The notes under the pieces: generated by a model
The model's database searches: none
What the model saw: only the letters and a program-made list of their open reading frames with translations
Told to the model about the DNA's origin: nothing
Assembly: GCA_958403205.1 (NCBI GenBank)
Contig: CATXWM010000045.1
Location: 1 to 13,055, forward strand
Origin: an uncultured Collinsella sp.
GTDB lineage: Bacteria > Actinomycetota > Coriobacteriia > Coriobacteriales > Coriobacteriaceae
DNA: 13,055 bases
Direction: 5' to 3'
Shown here: positions 7,149-12,975 of the stretch, in pieces
Layout of the letters: every line of letters starts with the position of its first letter
Numbering within the stretch: position 1 is the first letter of the stretch
Made by a program: the position numbers and the translations under genes

Positions 7149-7252
7149 ATCTGCTGAAATGCTGCGTTGAAAGGTCCGATCGCCTGAGAGGGGAGGGGTC
7201 AAGTGCCCAAACGCCCCTCACGCGGCTTGCTATAGAGACAAGGAGGCCAGTT

Positions 7253-7894
7253 ATGGCACTTGAGAAGATTGACATCGACACCCTCGACCCGGCGGCGACC
7301 ATCGTCGTGGCAACGGGCAACGCCCATAAGCTCACCGAGATCGAGGCCATTTTGGGCAAGGTCATGCCCGAGGTGCGCTTTGTGGCGCTCGGCCAGCTGG
7401 GTGATTTTGAGGATCCCGAGGAAAACGGCACGACGTTTTTGGAGAACGCCATCATCAAGGCCCAAGCCGCGGTTGAGGAGACGGGCCTTATGGCCATTGC
7501 CGACGATTCGGGCTTGGTCGTCGACGCGCTGGACGGTGAGCCCGGTGTGTATAGCGCGCGCTATGCGGGCGTGCACGGAGACGATGCCGCCAACAACGCC
7601 AAGCTTCTCGTGAATCTGGAGGGCGTGGCCGACGAGGACCGCACCGCGCGCTTTATGAGTGTCGTCGCGCTCATCGACACGGACGGTTTGGTCACCTATG
7701 GCGAGGGCGCCTGCGAGGGCGTTATCGCACACGAGGGCCGCGGCGATCACGGCTTTGGCTACGACCCGCTGTTCCTGCCGGTTGACACGCCGGGCAAGAC
7801 CATGGCCGAGCTGACGGCTGACGAGAAGAACGCCATCAGCCATCGTTTCCACGCGCTCGAGCATCTGTCCGCCAAGCTGACGGGCGAGGAGTAG
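7253..7894 (+). CDS. rdgB: XTP/dITP diphosphatase (RdgB/HAM1 family)
   Basis: This house-cleaning pyrophosphatase hydrolyses dITP, ITP and XTP to the monophosphates, keeping deaminated purines out of DNA and RNA. It has 213 residues, slightly longer than the typical 195-200 because of an N-terminal lead of about 15 residues. The family motifs are TGNAHKLTE (21-29, nucleotide-binding SxNxxK-type), ENAIIKA (64-70), ADDSGLVVDAL (83-93) with the metal and catalytic aspartates, GVYSARYAG (98-106), GFGYDPLF (167-174) and KNAISHR (192-198). A strong AAGGAGG (7240-7246) precedes the ATG. Its stop is 3 nt before dtd, so the two are translationally coupled. A 141-nt gap with stem-loops separates it from rph. 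Confidence 0.95.
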   Translation: MALEKIDIDTLDPAATIVVATGNAHKLTEIEAILGKVMPEVRFVALGQLGDFEDPEENGTTFLENAIIKAQAAVEETGLMAIADDSGLVVDALDGEPGVYSARYAGVHGDDAANNAKLLVNLEGVADEDRTARFMSVVALIDTDGLVTYGEGACEGVIAHEGRGDHGFGYDPLFLPVDTPGKTMAELTADEKNAISHRFHALEHLSAKLTGEE

Positions 7895-7897
7895 GCC

Positions 7898-8344
7898 ATG
7901 CGTGCGGTGGTGCAGCGCGTGCTCAACGCCGGCGTGACGGTCGACGGCGAGTGCGTGGGCCGCATTGGACGCGGCTACCTGGTGCTGCTGGGTGTGGGCC
8001 ATGGCGATACGCGTGCCGAGGCCGACAAGCTGTGGGGCAAGCTCCGCGGGCTGCGTATCAACGAGGACGAGAACGGCAAGACCAATCTGGCGCTTGCCGA
8101 TGTCGACGGCGAGGTGCTCGTGGTGTCGCAGTTCACGCTGTTCGCCGACTGCCGCCACGGTCGCCGTCCGTCGTTTACGGATGCCGGCGCACCCGATGTT
8201 GCCAACGAGCTCTACGAGTACTTCCTGACGCTTGTGCACGAGGACGTTGAGCATGTGGCGCACGGTATCTTTGGCGCCGACATGAAGGTCGACCTGGTCA
8301 ACGACGGCCCATTCACCATCGTCCTCGATACCGACAACCTTTAG
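7898..8344 (+). CDS. dtd: D-aminoacyl-tRNA deacylase
   Basis: Dtd removes D-amino acids (and glycine from tRNA-Ala in many species) from mischarged tRNAs, a chirality check before translation. The 148 residues agree with the usual size. It starts MRAVVQRV, typical of the family. Both active-site motifs are present: SQFTL (77-81) and NDGPFT (135-140), the latter in the canonical context GIFGADMKVDLVNDGPFT (Phe where many have Val). The start lies 3 nt after the rdgB stop; its ribosome binding site, GAGGAG, is inside the last codons of rdgB, so expression is coupled. A 12-bp palindrome begins directly after its stop codon. Its nearness to murI, which makes a D-amino acid, is suggestive but not evidence of a joint role. 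Confidence 0.95.
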   Translation: MRAVVQRVLNAGVTVDGECVGRIGRGYLVLLGVGHGDTRAEADKLWGKLRGLRINEDENGKTNLALADVDGEVLVVSQFTLFADCRHGRRPSFTDAGAPDVANELYEYFLTLVHEDVEHVAHGIFGADMKVDLVNDGPFTIVLDTDNL

Positions 8345-8372
8345 GTTACGCGGTTTTACCAAACCGCGTAAC
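8345..8372. repeat. Perfect 12-bp palindrome, copy 1 (GTTACGCGGTT family)
   Basis: GTTACGCGGTTT (8345-8356) and AAACCGCGTAAC (8361-8372) form a perfect 12-bp stem with loop TACC, starting at the base after the dtd stop. No T-tract follows on either strand. The same 11-bp stem core occurs after lysS at 12862-12888. Confidence 0.85.
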
Positions 8373-8430
8373 AACTGGTCATACGAGATTGTCGTCTGGT
8401 ACGTATTTGGGACCGGGCTTATTTAGCTAC

Positions 8431-8460
8431 TTGCGTATGGCCACAACAGGGTGCTATAGT
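8431..8460 (+). promoter_or_regulatory. Promoter for veg-ispE
   Basis: TTGCGT (8431-8436) and TATAGT (8455-8460) are separated by 18 nt. The -10 is extended (TGCTATAGT, 8452-8460). Transcription would begin near 8467 and give a leader of about 60 nt before veg. Confidence 0.75.
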
Positions 8461-8480
8461 ATTAGAGTTTTGTCTATCTT

Positions 8481-8500
8481 AGGGGTATTATCCCCTTTTT
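8481..8500 (+). other. Short GC hairpin plus T-run in the veg leader
   Basis: AGGGG (8481-8485) pairs with CCCCT (8492-8496) over a 6-nt loop, and five T residues end at 8500. It lies between the promoter and the veg ribosome binding site. The stem is only 5 bp, so it could be a weak attenuator or a pause site. Confidence 0.45.
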
Positions 8501-8527
8501 GAATTGCACCTTCTGGAGGCCCTGTTC

Positions 8528-8824
8528 ATGGAAGAGATGGAAGTCAATCACGTCGACGACATCCACGAGAAGCTGACCGATATGGTGGGCGATCGCGTCA
8601 AGGTTAAGGCCAACATGGGCCGTACCCGCGTCGTCGAACGCATGGGCACCATCAAGAGCGTCCACCCGGCCGTCTTCATTGTCGAGGTTGACGAGCGTCG
8701 CGGCCGCAAGTCGCGTCAGTCCTACCAGTACATCGATGTCCTCACCGGCCAGGTCGAGCTGTTCGACCCCGAGAGCGGCGAGCATATCTTTACCCCGCTC
8801 GGCAATCAGCTCGAGGAGCATTAA
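8528..8824 (+). CDS. veg: Veg family protein
   Basis: This small protein belongs to the Veg family, first known from Bacillus subtilis, where it is highly expressed and has been linked to biofilm formation and spore outgrowth; its biochemical activity is not settled. From ATG 8528 it has 98 residues, and GGAGG (8515-8519) precedes it with 8-nt spacing. An upstream in-frame TTG at 8504 overlaps the leader and has no ribosome binding site, so I reject it. The core GDRVKVKANMGRTRVVERMG (20-39) and the later ERRGRKSRQSYQYIDVLTG stretch resemble Veg's KANGGRRKTIERSG and SYSYADILT parts. Its position 2 nt ahead of ispE repeats the Bacillus order (veg close to ispE), which supports the assignment. 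Confidence 0.9.
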   Translation: MEEMEVNHVDDIHEKLTDMVGDRVKVKANMGRTRVVERMGTIKSVHPAVFIVEVDERRGRKSRQSYQYIDVLTGQVELFDPESGEHIFTPLGNQLEEH

Positions 8825-8826
8825 CG

Positions 8827-9723
8827 GTGACCGATTGGTCCCTGACTCTTTCCGCGCCGGCAAAGATCAACCTCTACCTGGGGGTTCATACCGAGCGCGA
8901 TGACCGCGGCTACCACAGGGTCGATTCCCTGATGGCAGCCGTCGGTCTTTCCGATACCGTGACGGTCACGCCGGTGCAGGCGCTGACCGTCCAGACGGTT
9001 CCGGCATCAGATTTTCCCATGCAAAAGAATACGGCGTATCGGGCTGCGGTTGCTATGGCCGAGCATTATGGTCGCGAGGCAAACATCTGCGTGACGATTG
9101 AGAAGCGCATTCCATTGTGCGCCGGCTTGGGCGGCCCCTCGACGGATGCGGCCGCGGTCATTGTCGCCTTGGCGGAGCTCTGGGGCATTGATCGCACCGA
9201 CCCAGCGCTCGACGATATTGCGCGGGGCATTGGTGCTGACGTCCCGTTCTTTTTGCACGCGAGCCCTGCGTTCTACGTAGGCGGGGGAGACGTGCTGGCA
9301 ACTGAGTACTCCGTGCTGCCCGCGACGCCCGTTGTGCTGGTTAAGCCGCGCGAGGCAAGCGTTTCGACAATTGAAGCCTATCGACGTTTTGACGAGGCCC
9401 CGGTGCCTGCGGACAAGCCCGGCGCGATAGCTTCTGCCTTGCGTGCTGGTGATGCCGAGACGGCATATGCGCTCATCCATAACAACCTAGGTGTCATTTC
9501 CGCACAGATGGAGCCGCAGATTCAAACGGTTCTCGATTGGCTGCGTAAACAGGACGGCACCGTTGCTGTAGATGTGTGCGGATCGGGCGCCTGTTCGTTT
9601 GCCATTTGCGACACTGCCGCCACGGCCGAAAGGCTTGCGGACGCTGCCCAGCAAAAAGGCTGGTGGGCCTGCGCGACGGAGCTTATTCCCAACACGGTTC
9701 AAATCGACGCTTCAAAGAAATAA
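8827..9723 (+). CDS. ispE: 4-(cytidine 5'-diphospho)-2-C-methyl-D-erythritol kinase
   Basis: This GHMP-family kinase phosphorylates CDP-methylerythritol in the MEP pathway to isoprenoid precursors. It has 298 residues, typical of IspE. The start is GTG, 2 nt after the veg stop, with GAGGAG (8813-8818) inside veg as ribosome binding site. Motif 1 is SAPAKINLYLGV (9-20) with Lys13. Motif 2, IPLCAGLGGPSTDAA (95-109), is the ATP phosphate loop, with Pro-Ser-Thr where many enzymes have Gly-Ser-Ser; Asp107 is kept. GADVPFFLH (136-144) carries the catalytic Asp138, and CGSGACSFA (251-259) is motif 3. No ksgA or other usual neighbour follows; a tRNA-Pro gene starts 49 nt downstream without an obvious terminator in between. 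Confidence 0.94.
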   Translation: MTDWSLTLSAPAKINLYLGVHTERDDRGYHRVDSLMAAVGLSDTVTVTPVQALTVQTVPASDFPMQKNTAYRAAVAMAEHYGREANICVTIEKRIPLCAGLGGPSTDAAAVIVALAELWGIDRTDPALDDIARGIGADVPFFLHASPAFYVGGGDVLATEYSVLPATPVVLVKPREASVSTIEAYRRFDEAPVPADKPGAIASALRAGDAETAYALIHNNLGVISAQMEPQIQTVLDWLRKQDGTVAVDVCGSGACSFAICDTAATAERLADAAQQKGWWACATELIPNTVQIDASKK

Positions 9724-9758
9724 AAATTTCTCTAGCACGCGGCGAAAATCTTTGTTAC

Positions 9759-9764
9759 TATAGT
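9759..9764 (+). promoter_or_regulatory. Candidate -10 box for tRNA-Pro
   Basis: TATAGT lies 8 nt before the tRNA 5' end, the right distance for a tRNA start. No good -35 hexamer is seen 16-18 nt upstream, so the tRNA may also be read through from ispE. Confidence 0.4.
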
Positions 9765-9772
9765 CGAGCTAA

Positions 9773-9849
9773 CGGGTTGTGGCTCAGTTTGGTAGAGCAC
9801 TGCGTTCGGGACGCAGGGGTCGCTGGTTCAAATCCAGTCAACCCGACCA
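9773..9849 (+). tRNA. tRNA-Pro (anticodon CGG), CCA encoded
   Basis: The 77-nt cloverleaf has acceptor CGGGTTG (9773-9779) with CAACCCG (9839-9845), discriminator A, and CCA at 9847-9849. The D-arm is GCTC/GAGC. The anticodon stem is CTGCG/CGCAG with loop TTCGGGA, giving anticodon CGG (9807-9809), which reads CCG. The T-arm is CTGGTTCAAATCCAG. All stems are well paired. Confidence 0.97.
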
Positions 9850-9859
9850 GAGCATGAGG

Positions 9860-9888
9860 AGGGACCGCTTCTTGCGGTCCCTTTTTTT
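9860..9888 (+). terminator. Intrinsic terminator after tRNA-Pro
   Basis: AGGGACCGC (9860-9868) and GCGGTCCCT (9874-9882) form a 9-bp stem around TTCTT, followed by a run of T to 9888. It is the strongest terminator in the window. Confidence 0.93.
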
Positions 9889-9896
9889 AGCTAGTG

Positions 9897-9925
9897 TTGT
9901 GATACCGCGATACCCGCGGTATACT
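9897..9925 (+). promoter_or_regulatory. tatA promoter with an embedded palindrome
   Basis: TTGTGA (9897-9902) and TATACT (9920-9925) are 17 nt apart, an ideal spacing. ATACCGCG (9902-9909) and CGCGGTAT (9915-9922) form an 8-bp inverted repeat with a 5-nt centre that fills the spacer and reaches into both hexamers. This is the layout of a repressor operator; no regulator is identified. Confidence 0.75.
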
Positions 9926-9961
9926 CATTCGAGCTTGTCTCGCTGTATTGTGGAGGTCTAC

Positions 9962-10237
9962 ATGTTTGGACTGAGGGCTCCTGAGCTCATCATTATTCTC
10001 GTCGTTGTCCTGATTATCTTCGGGCCCAAGAACCTGCCGAAGCTCGGCAAGTCCCTCGGCTCTACCGTCAAGAATATCCGTGAGGGTATGGAGGGCGACG
10101 ATAAGGCCGAGACCAAGCAGGCCGAGGAGGTCGTGGTCGAGCAGTCCGAGGAGGACAAGGAGATCGCTGAGCTCGAGGCCAAGCTCGCTGCTGCCAAGAA
10201 GAAGCAGGCAGAGGACAGCGACGCGGACGCAGAGTAG
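9962..10237 (+). CDS. tatA: Sec-independent (twin-arginine) protein translocase subunit TatA
   Basis: TatA-family proteins oligomerise in the membrane and form the passage for folded proteins in Tat export, together with TatC. This one has 91 residues. It shows the family plan: a short N-terminus MFGLRAPE, one hydrophobic segment (about 8-20, LIIILVVVLIIF), the FGP hinge (20-22), an amphipathic helix KNLPKLGKSLGSTVKNIREG (23-42), and a charged Glu/Lys-rich tail with coiled-coil character (about 60-85). TatA and TatB are hard to tell apart by sequence; the FGP hinge and lone gene favour TatA. The start is ATG 9962, with GGAGG (9952-9956) five bases upstream; longer reading upstream runs into tRNA-Pro and is not real. 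It is flanked by terminators, so it is monocistronic; no tatC is in the window. Confidence 0.92.
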   Translation: MFGLRAPELIIILVVVLIIFGPKNLPKLGKSLGSTVKNIREGMEGDDKAETKQAEEVVVEQSEEDKEIAELEAKLAAAKKKQAEDSDADAE

Positions 10238-10262
10238 TCCCATCCCTTTGGGGTGAGCACCT

Positions 10263-10295
10263 GACCGGCTTGCCCGCAGGCTAGCCGGTCTTTTT
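10263..10295 (+). terminator. Intrinsic terminator after tatA
   Basis: GACCGGCT (10263-10270) and AGCCGGTC (10283-10290) pair, with an inner GCC/GGC stem, followed by TTTTT. A smaller CATCCC/GGGGTG hairpin lies just upstream of it. Confidence 0.9.
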
Positions 10296-10302
10296 CGTTT
10301 TG

Positions 10303-10308
10303 TTGACA
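10303..10308 (+). promoter_or_regulatory. TTGACA -35-like hexamer ahead of greA
   Basis: A perfect -35 consensus sits 8 nt after the tatA terminator, where a greA promoter is expected. No acceptable -10 is found 15-19 nt downstream (AGTTGG at 17 nt), so the promoter call is uncertain. Confidence 0.3.
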
Positions 10309-10343
10309 GTTGATTGTTTGATCAGAGTTGGGGAGATATCCGT

Positions 10344-10814
10344 ATGGACGCAAGCCAGATCGTACTGACCGCTGAGGGCCGCCAGAAGCTCGTCGAGGAG
10401 CTCGCTTGGCGTGAGGGCGATTACGCCAAGGAGATCGTCGAGGACATCAAGGAAGCCCGCGCGTTCGGCGACCTTTCGGAGAACTCCGAGTACGACGCCG
10501 CTAAGGACAAGCAGGCCCAGAACGCCGCTCGTATTGCCGAGATCCAGGCCATCCTCGCCAACGCTCAGGTTGCTGCCACCACGGGCGACCTGACCGTCTC
10601 CATCGGTTCCACCGTTTCGCTGATTGATCCCAACGGCGAGGTCATGGAAGTCACGCTCGTTGGTACCACCGAGACCAACTCGCTCGAGCACAAGATTTCC
10701 AACGAGTCTCCGGTCGGTCACGCCATCATCGGTCACGGCGAGGGCGACTCCGTCGAGGTCGTTACGCCTTCCGGCAAGACTCGCGTCTACACCATCGCCA
10801 AGATCGCACGCTAG
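10344..10814 (+). CDS. greA: Transcription elongation factor GreA
   Basis: GreA enters the RNA polymerase secondary channel and stimulates cleavage of backtracked RNA, releasing stalled complexes. The 156 residues match the usual size. The N-terminal coiled-coil domain (about 5-75) carries at its tip GDLSENSEYDAAK (42-54), with the functional acidic residues Asp43 and Glu46. The C-terminal FKBP-like domain includes TVSLIDPNGE and the conserved SPVGHAIIGHGEGDSVEV stretch. The start is ATG 10344 with GGGGAG (10330-10335) at 8 nt; an in-frame TTG at 10314 would add ten residues through the ribosome binding site and is rejected. It lies between the tatA terminator and a hairpin ahead of lysS; the greA-lysS neighbourhood occurs in other Gram-positives as well. 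Confidence 0.96.
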   Translation: MDASQIVLTAEGRQKLVEELAWREGDYAKEIVEDIKEARAFGDLSENSEYDAAKDKQAQNAARIAEIQAILANAQVAATTGDLTVSIGSTVSLIDPNGEVMEVTLVGTTETNSLEHKISNESPVGHAIIGHGEGDSVEVVTPSGKTRVYTIAKIAR

Positions 10815-10842
10815 ACCACGGTCCCGCGTAAAGGTATGTTTT

Positions 10843-10875
10843 CGCTCCCTGGGACCGAATCCTGGGGAGCGTTTT
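10843..10875 (+). terminator. Terminator or attenuator between greA and lysS
   Basis: CGCTCCC (10843-10849) pairs with GGGAGCG (10865-10871), extended inward by two G-U pairs and GGA/TCC around loop CCGAA, then TTTT. Only 18 nt separate it from the lysS start and no promoter fits in between, so it must be read through for lysS to be expressed from upstream. CGGTCCC (10819-10825) can pair with GGGACCG (10851-10857) and disrupt its upper half. Confidence 0.7.
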
Positions 10876-10893
10876 AGTTTGAGGAGCTAACTT

Positions 10894-12858
10894 ATGGCAG
10901 AGAACCAGAACGCCGCCGATCAGGCATCGACGCTCAACGACGAGCGCGCCACCCGCCTGGCCAAGCGCGCCGCCCTGTTCGAGGCGGGCCAGAACCCCTA
11001 TCCCGAGCACTCTGAGCTTGAGGACTACGTCGCCGATATCGAGACTAAGCACGCCGATCTTGCCGATGGTGAGGACACCGAGGATGTCGTGAAGATCGCC
11101 GGCCGTGTGGTCGCCAAGCGCGGTCAGGGCAAGATCATGTTCATCGTCGTGCGCGATGCGACTGCCGAGATTCAACTGTTCTGCCGCATCAACGACATGG
11201 ACGAGGCTGCCTGGAATACGCTCAAGGCCCTCGACCTGGGCGACATCCTGGGCGTGACCGGCGTGGTCGTGCGCACCCAGCGCGGCCAGCTTTCCGTTGC
11301 TCCTAAGAGCGCGACCCTGCTTGCCAAGGCCGTTCGTCCGCTGCCCGAGAAGTTCCACGGTCTTTCCGACAAGGAGACCCGCTATCGCCAGCGCTATGTC
11401 GACCTGATCGCCAACGACGACGTTCGCGAGACCTTCCGTAAGCGTTCGCAGATTCTCTCCACCTTCCGTCGCTTTATGGAGTCCGACGGCTACATGGAGG
11501 TCGAGACCCCCATCCTGCAGACCATCCAGGGCGGCGCTACTGCCAAGCCGTTCATTACCCACTTCAACGCGCTCGATCAGGAGTGCTACCTGCGTATTGC
11601 CACCGAGCTGCACCTCAAGCGCTGCATTGTCGGTGGTTTTGAGCGCGTGTTCGAGATCGGCCGCATCTTCCGTAACGAGGGCATGGACCTTACCCACAAC
11701 CCCGAGTTCACCACGATGGAGGCCTACCGTGCCTTCTCCGACCTCGAGGGCATGAAGGCACTCGCCCAGGGTGTCATCAAGGCTGCCAACAAGGCCATCG
11801 GCAACCCCGAGGTCATCGAGTACCAGGGCCAGACCATCGACCTTTCTGGTGAGTGGGCCAGCCGTCCCATGACCGACATCGTCTCCGATGTGCTCGGCAA
11901 GCAGGTCACCATCGACACGCCGGTCGAGGAGCTTGCTTCCGCCGCGCGCGAGAAGGGCCTGGAGATTAAGCCCGAGTGGACCGCCGGCAAGATTATCGCC
12001 GAGATCTACGATGAGCTGGGCGAGGACACCATCGTCAACCCGACCTTCGTGTGCGATTACCCCATCGAGGTCAGCCCGCTTGCCAAGCGTTTTGAGGACG
12101 ACCCGCGCCTGACGCACCGCTTTGAGCTGGTTATTGCCGGCCACGAGTACGCCAACGCGTTCTCCGAGCTCAACGACCCGGTCGACCAGGCCGAGCGCTT
12201 TGCCGCCCAGATGGCCGAGAAGGCCGGCGGCGACGATGAGGCCATGGAGTATGACGAGGACTACGTGCGCGCCCTCGAGTACGGTATGCCTCCCGCGGGC
12301 GGTATTGGCATTGGTATCGACCGCGTGGTCATGCTGCTTACCAACCAGGCTTCTATCCGCGACGTGCTGCTGTTCCCGCACATGAAGCCCGAGAAGGGTT
12401 TCCAGTCCGGTGCCGCTGCCGCCAAGGCTGCCGAGGCCGGCAACGCCGCGAGCCCATTCGTTAAGTCGCTTAAGCCCACGCTCGATTACTCCAAGATCGC
12501 CGTTGAGCCGCTGTTTGAGGAGTTCGTCGACTTTGATACCTTCTCCAAGAGCGACTTCCGCGCTGTGAAGGTCAAGGCATGCGAGGCCGTCAAGAAGTCC
12601 AAGAAGCTGCTGAACTTTACGCTCGACGACGGCACCGGCACCGACCGCACCATCCTCTCCGGTATTCACGCTTATTACGAGCCCGAGGACCTGGTTGGCA
12701 AGACCTTGCTCGCCATCACCAACCTGCCTCCGCGCAAGATGATGGGTATTCCCAGCTGCGGCATGCTGATCAGCGCTGTCCACGAGGAGGAGGGCGAGGA
12801 GCGCCTCAACCTGATCCAGCTCGACGCCTCCATCCCCGCCGGCGCAAAGATGTACTAA
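10894..12858 (+). CDS. lysS: Lysyl-tRNA synthetase, class II, with C-terminal tRNA-binding domain
   Basis: The enzyme charges tRNA-Lys with lysine. At 654 residues it is about 150 longer than the usual bacterial LysS of about 500. Residues 65-145 form the anticodon-binding OB fold. The class II catalytic core shows motif 1 (182-208, ending in VETPIL), motif 2 (FERVFEIGRIFRNEGMD, 249-265) and motif 3 (GIGIDRVVMLL, 472-482, then IRDVLLFPHMKP). An Ala-rich linker (about 503-520) leads to a second OB-type domain, about 545-654, of the Trbp111/MetRS C-terminal kind: FDTFSKSDFRAVKV, KLLNFTLDDG, TILSGI, YYEPEDLVGK, LPPRKMMGIPSCGM and final PAGAKMY. The reading frame is continuous, so this is a true fusion. 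GAGGAG (10881-10886) supports the ATG. Confidence 0.95.
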   Translation: MAENQNAADQASTLNDERATRLAKRAALFEAGQNPYPEHSELEDYVADIETKHADLADGEDTEDVVKIAGRVVAKRGQGKIMFIVVRDATAEIQLFCRINDMDEAAWNTLKALDLGDILGVTGVVVRTQRGQLSVAPKSATLLAKAVRPLPEKFHGLSDKETRYRQRYVDLIANDDVRETFRKRSQILSTFRRFMESDGYMEVETPILQTIQGGATAKPFITHFNALDQECYLRIATELHLKRCIVGGFERVFEIGRIFRNEGMDLTHNPEFTTMEAYRAFSDLEGMKALAQGVIKAANKAIGNPEVIEYQGQTIDLSGEWASRPMTDIVSDVLGKQVTIDTPVEELASAAREKGLEIKPEWTAGKIIAEIYDELGEDTIVNPTFVCDYPIEVSPLAKRFEDDPRLTHRFELVIAGHEYANAFSELNDPVDQAERFAAQMAEKAGGDDEAMEYDEDYVRALEYGMPPAGGIGIGIDRVVMLLTNQASIRDVLLFPHMKPEKGFQSGAAAAKAAEAGNAASPFVKSLKPTLDYSKIAVEPLFEEFVDFDTFSKSDFRAVKVKACEAVKKSKKLLNFTLDDGTGTDRTILSGIHAYYEPEDLVGKTLLAITNLPPRKMMGIPSCGMLISAVHEEEGEERLNLIQLDASIPAGAKMY

Positions 12859-12861
12859 CTT

Positions 12862-12888
12862 GTTACGCGGTTCTACGAACCGCGTAAC
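12862..12888. repeat. Perfect 12-bp palindrome, copy 2 (GTTACGCGGTT family)
   Basis: GTTACGCGGTTC (12862-12873) and GAACCGCGTAAC (12877-12888) pair perfectly around loop TAC, starting 3 nt after the lysS stop. The first 11 base pairs equal those at 8345-8372; the loop-closing pair is C-G here and T-A there, a compensated change. No T-tract follows. Confidence 0.85.
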
Positions 12889-12936
12889 GGCTCGACGCTG
12901 CGCGGTCCGCATTTGGGCAATCTGACGTTCAACTTC

Positions 12937-12972
12937 AAGGGCGCGACCAGAAGGTCAGCGCCCTTTCGTTTC
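12937..12972 (+). terminator. Intrinsic terminator after lysS
   Basis: AAGGGCGC (12937-12944) pairs with GCGCCCTT (12958-12965), continued by GACC/GGTC around AGAA with one bulged A, followed by an interrupted T-run (TCGTTT). Confidence 0.8.
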
Positions 12973-12975
12973 ACG

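Noticed and set aside
7228..7236. TGCTATAGA as an extended -10 promoter for rdgB
   Set aside because: Transcription would start within the rdgB ribosome binding site, leaving no usable leader.
8504..8527. TTG start for veg
   Set aside because: The first codons would cover the ribosome binding site of ATG 8528, and TTG 8504 has none.
9779..9961. Upstream extension of the tatA reading frame
   Set aside because: It would run through tRNA-Pro, a strong terminator and the tatA promoter; ATG 9962 has its own GGAGG.
10762..12912. Long minus-strand open frame (716 codons) opposite lysS
   Set aside because: Its sequence is the Leu/Val/Gly/Asp-rich type produced by the antisense of GC-rich genes; it covers all of lysS and has no recognisable domain.
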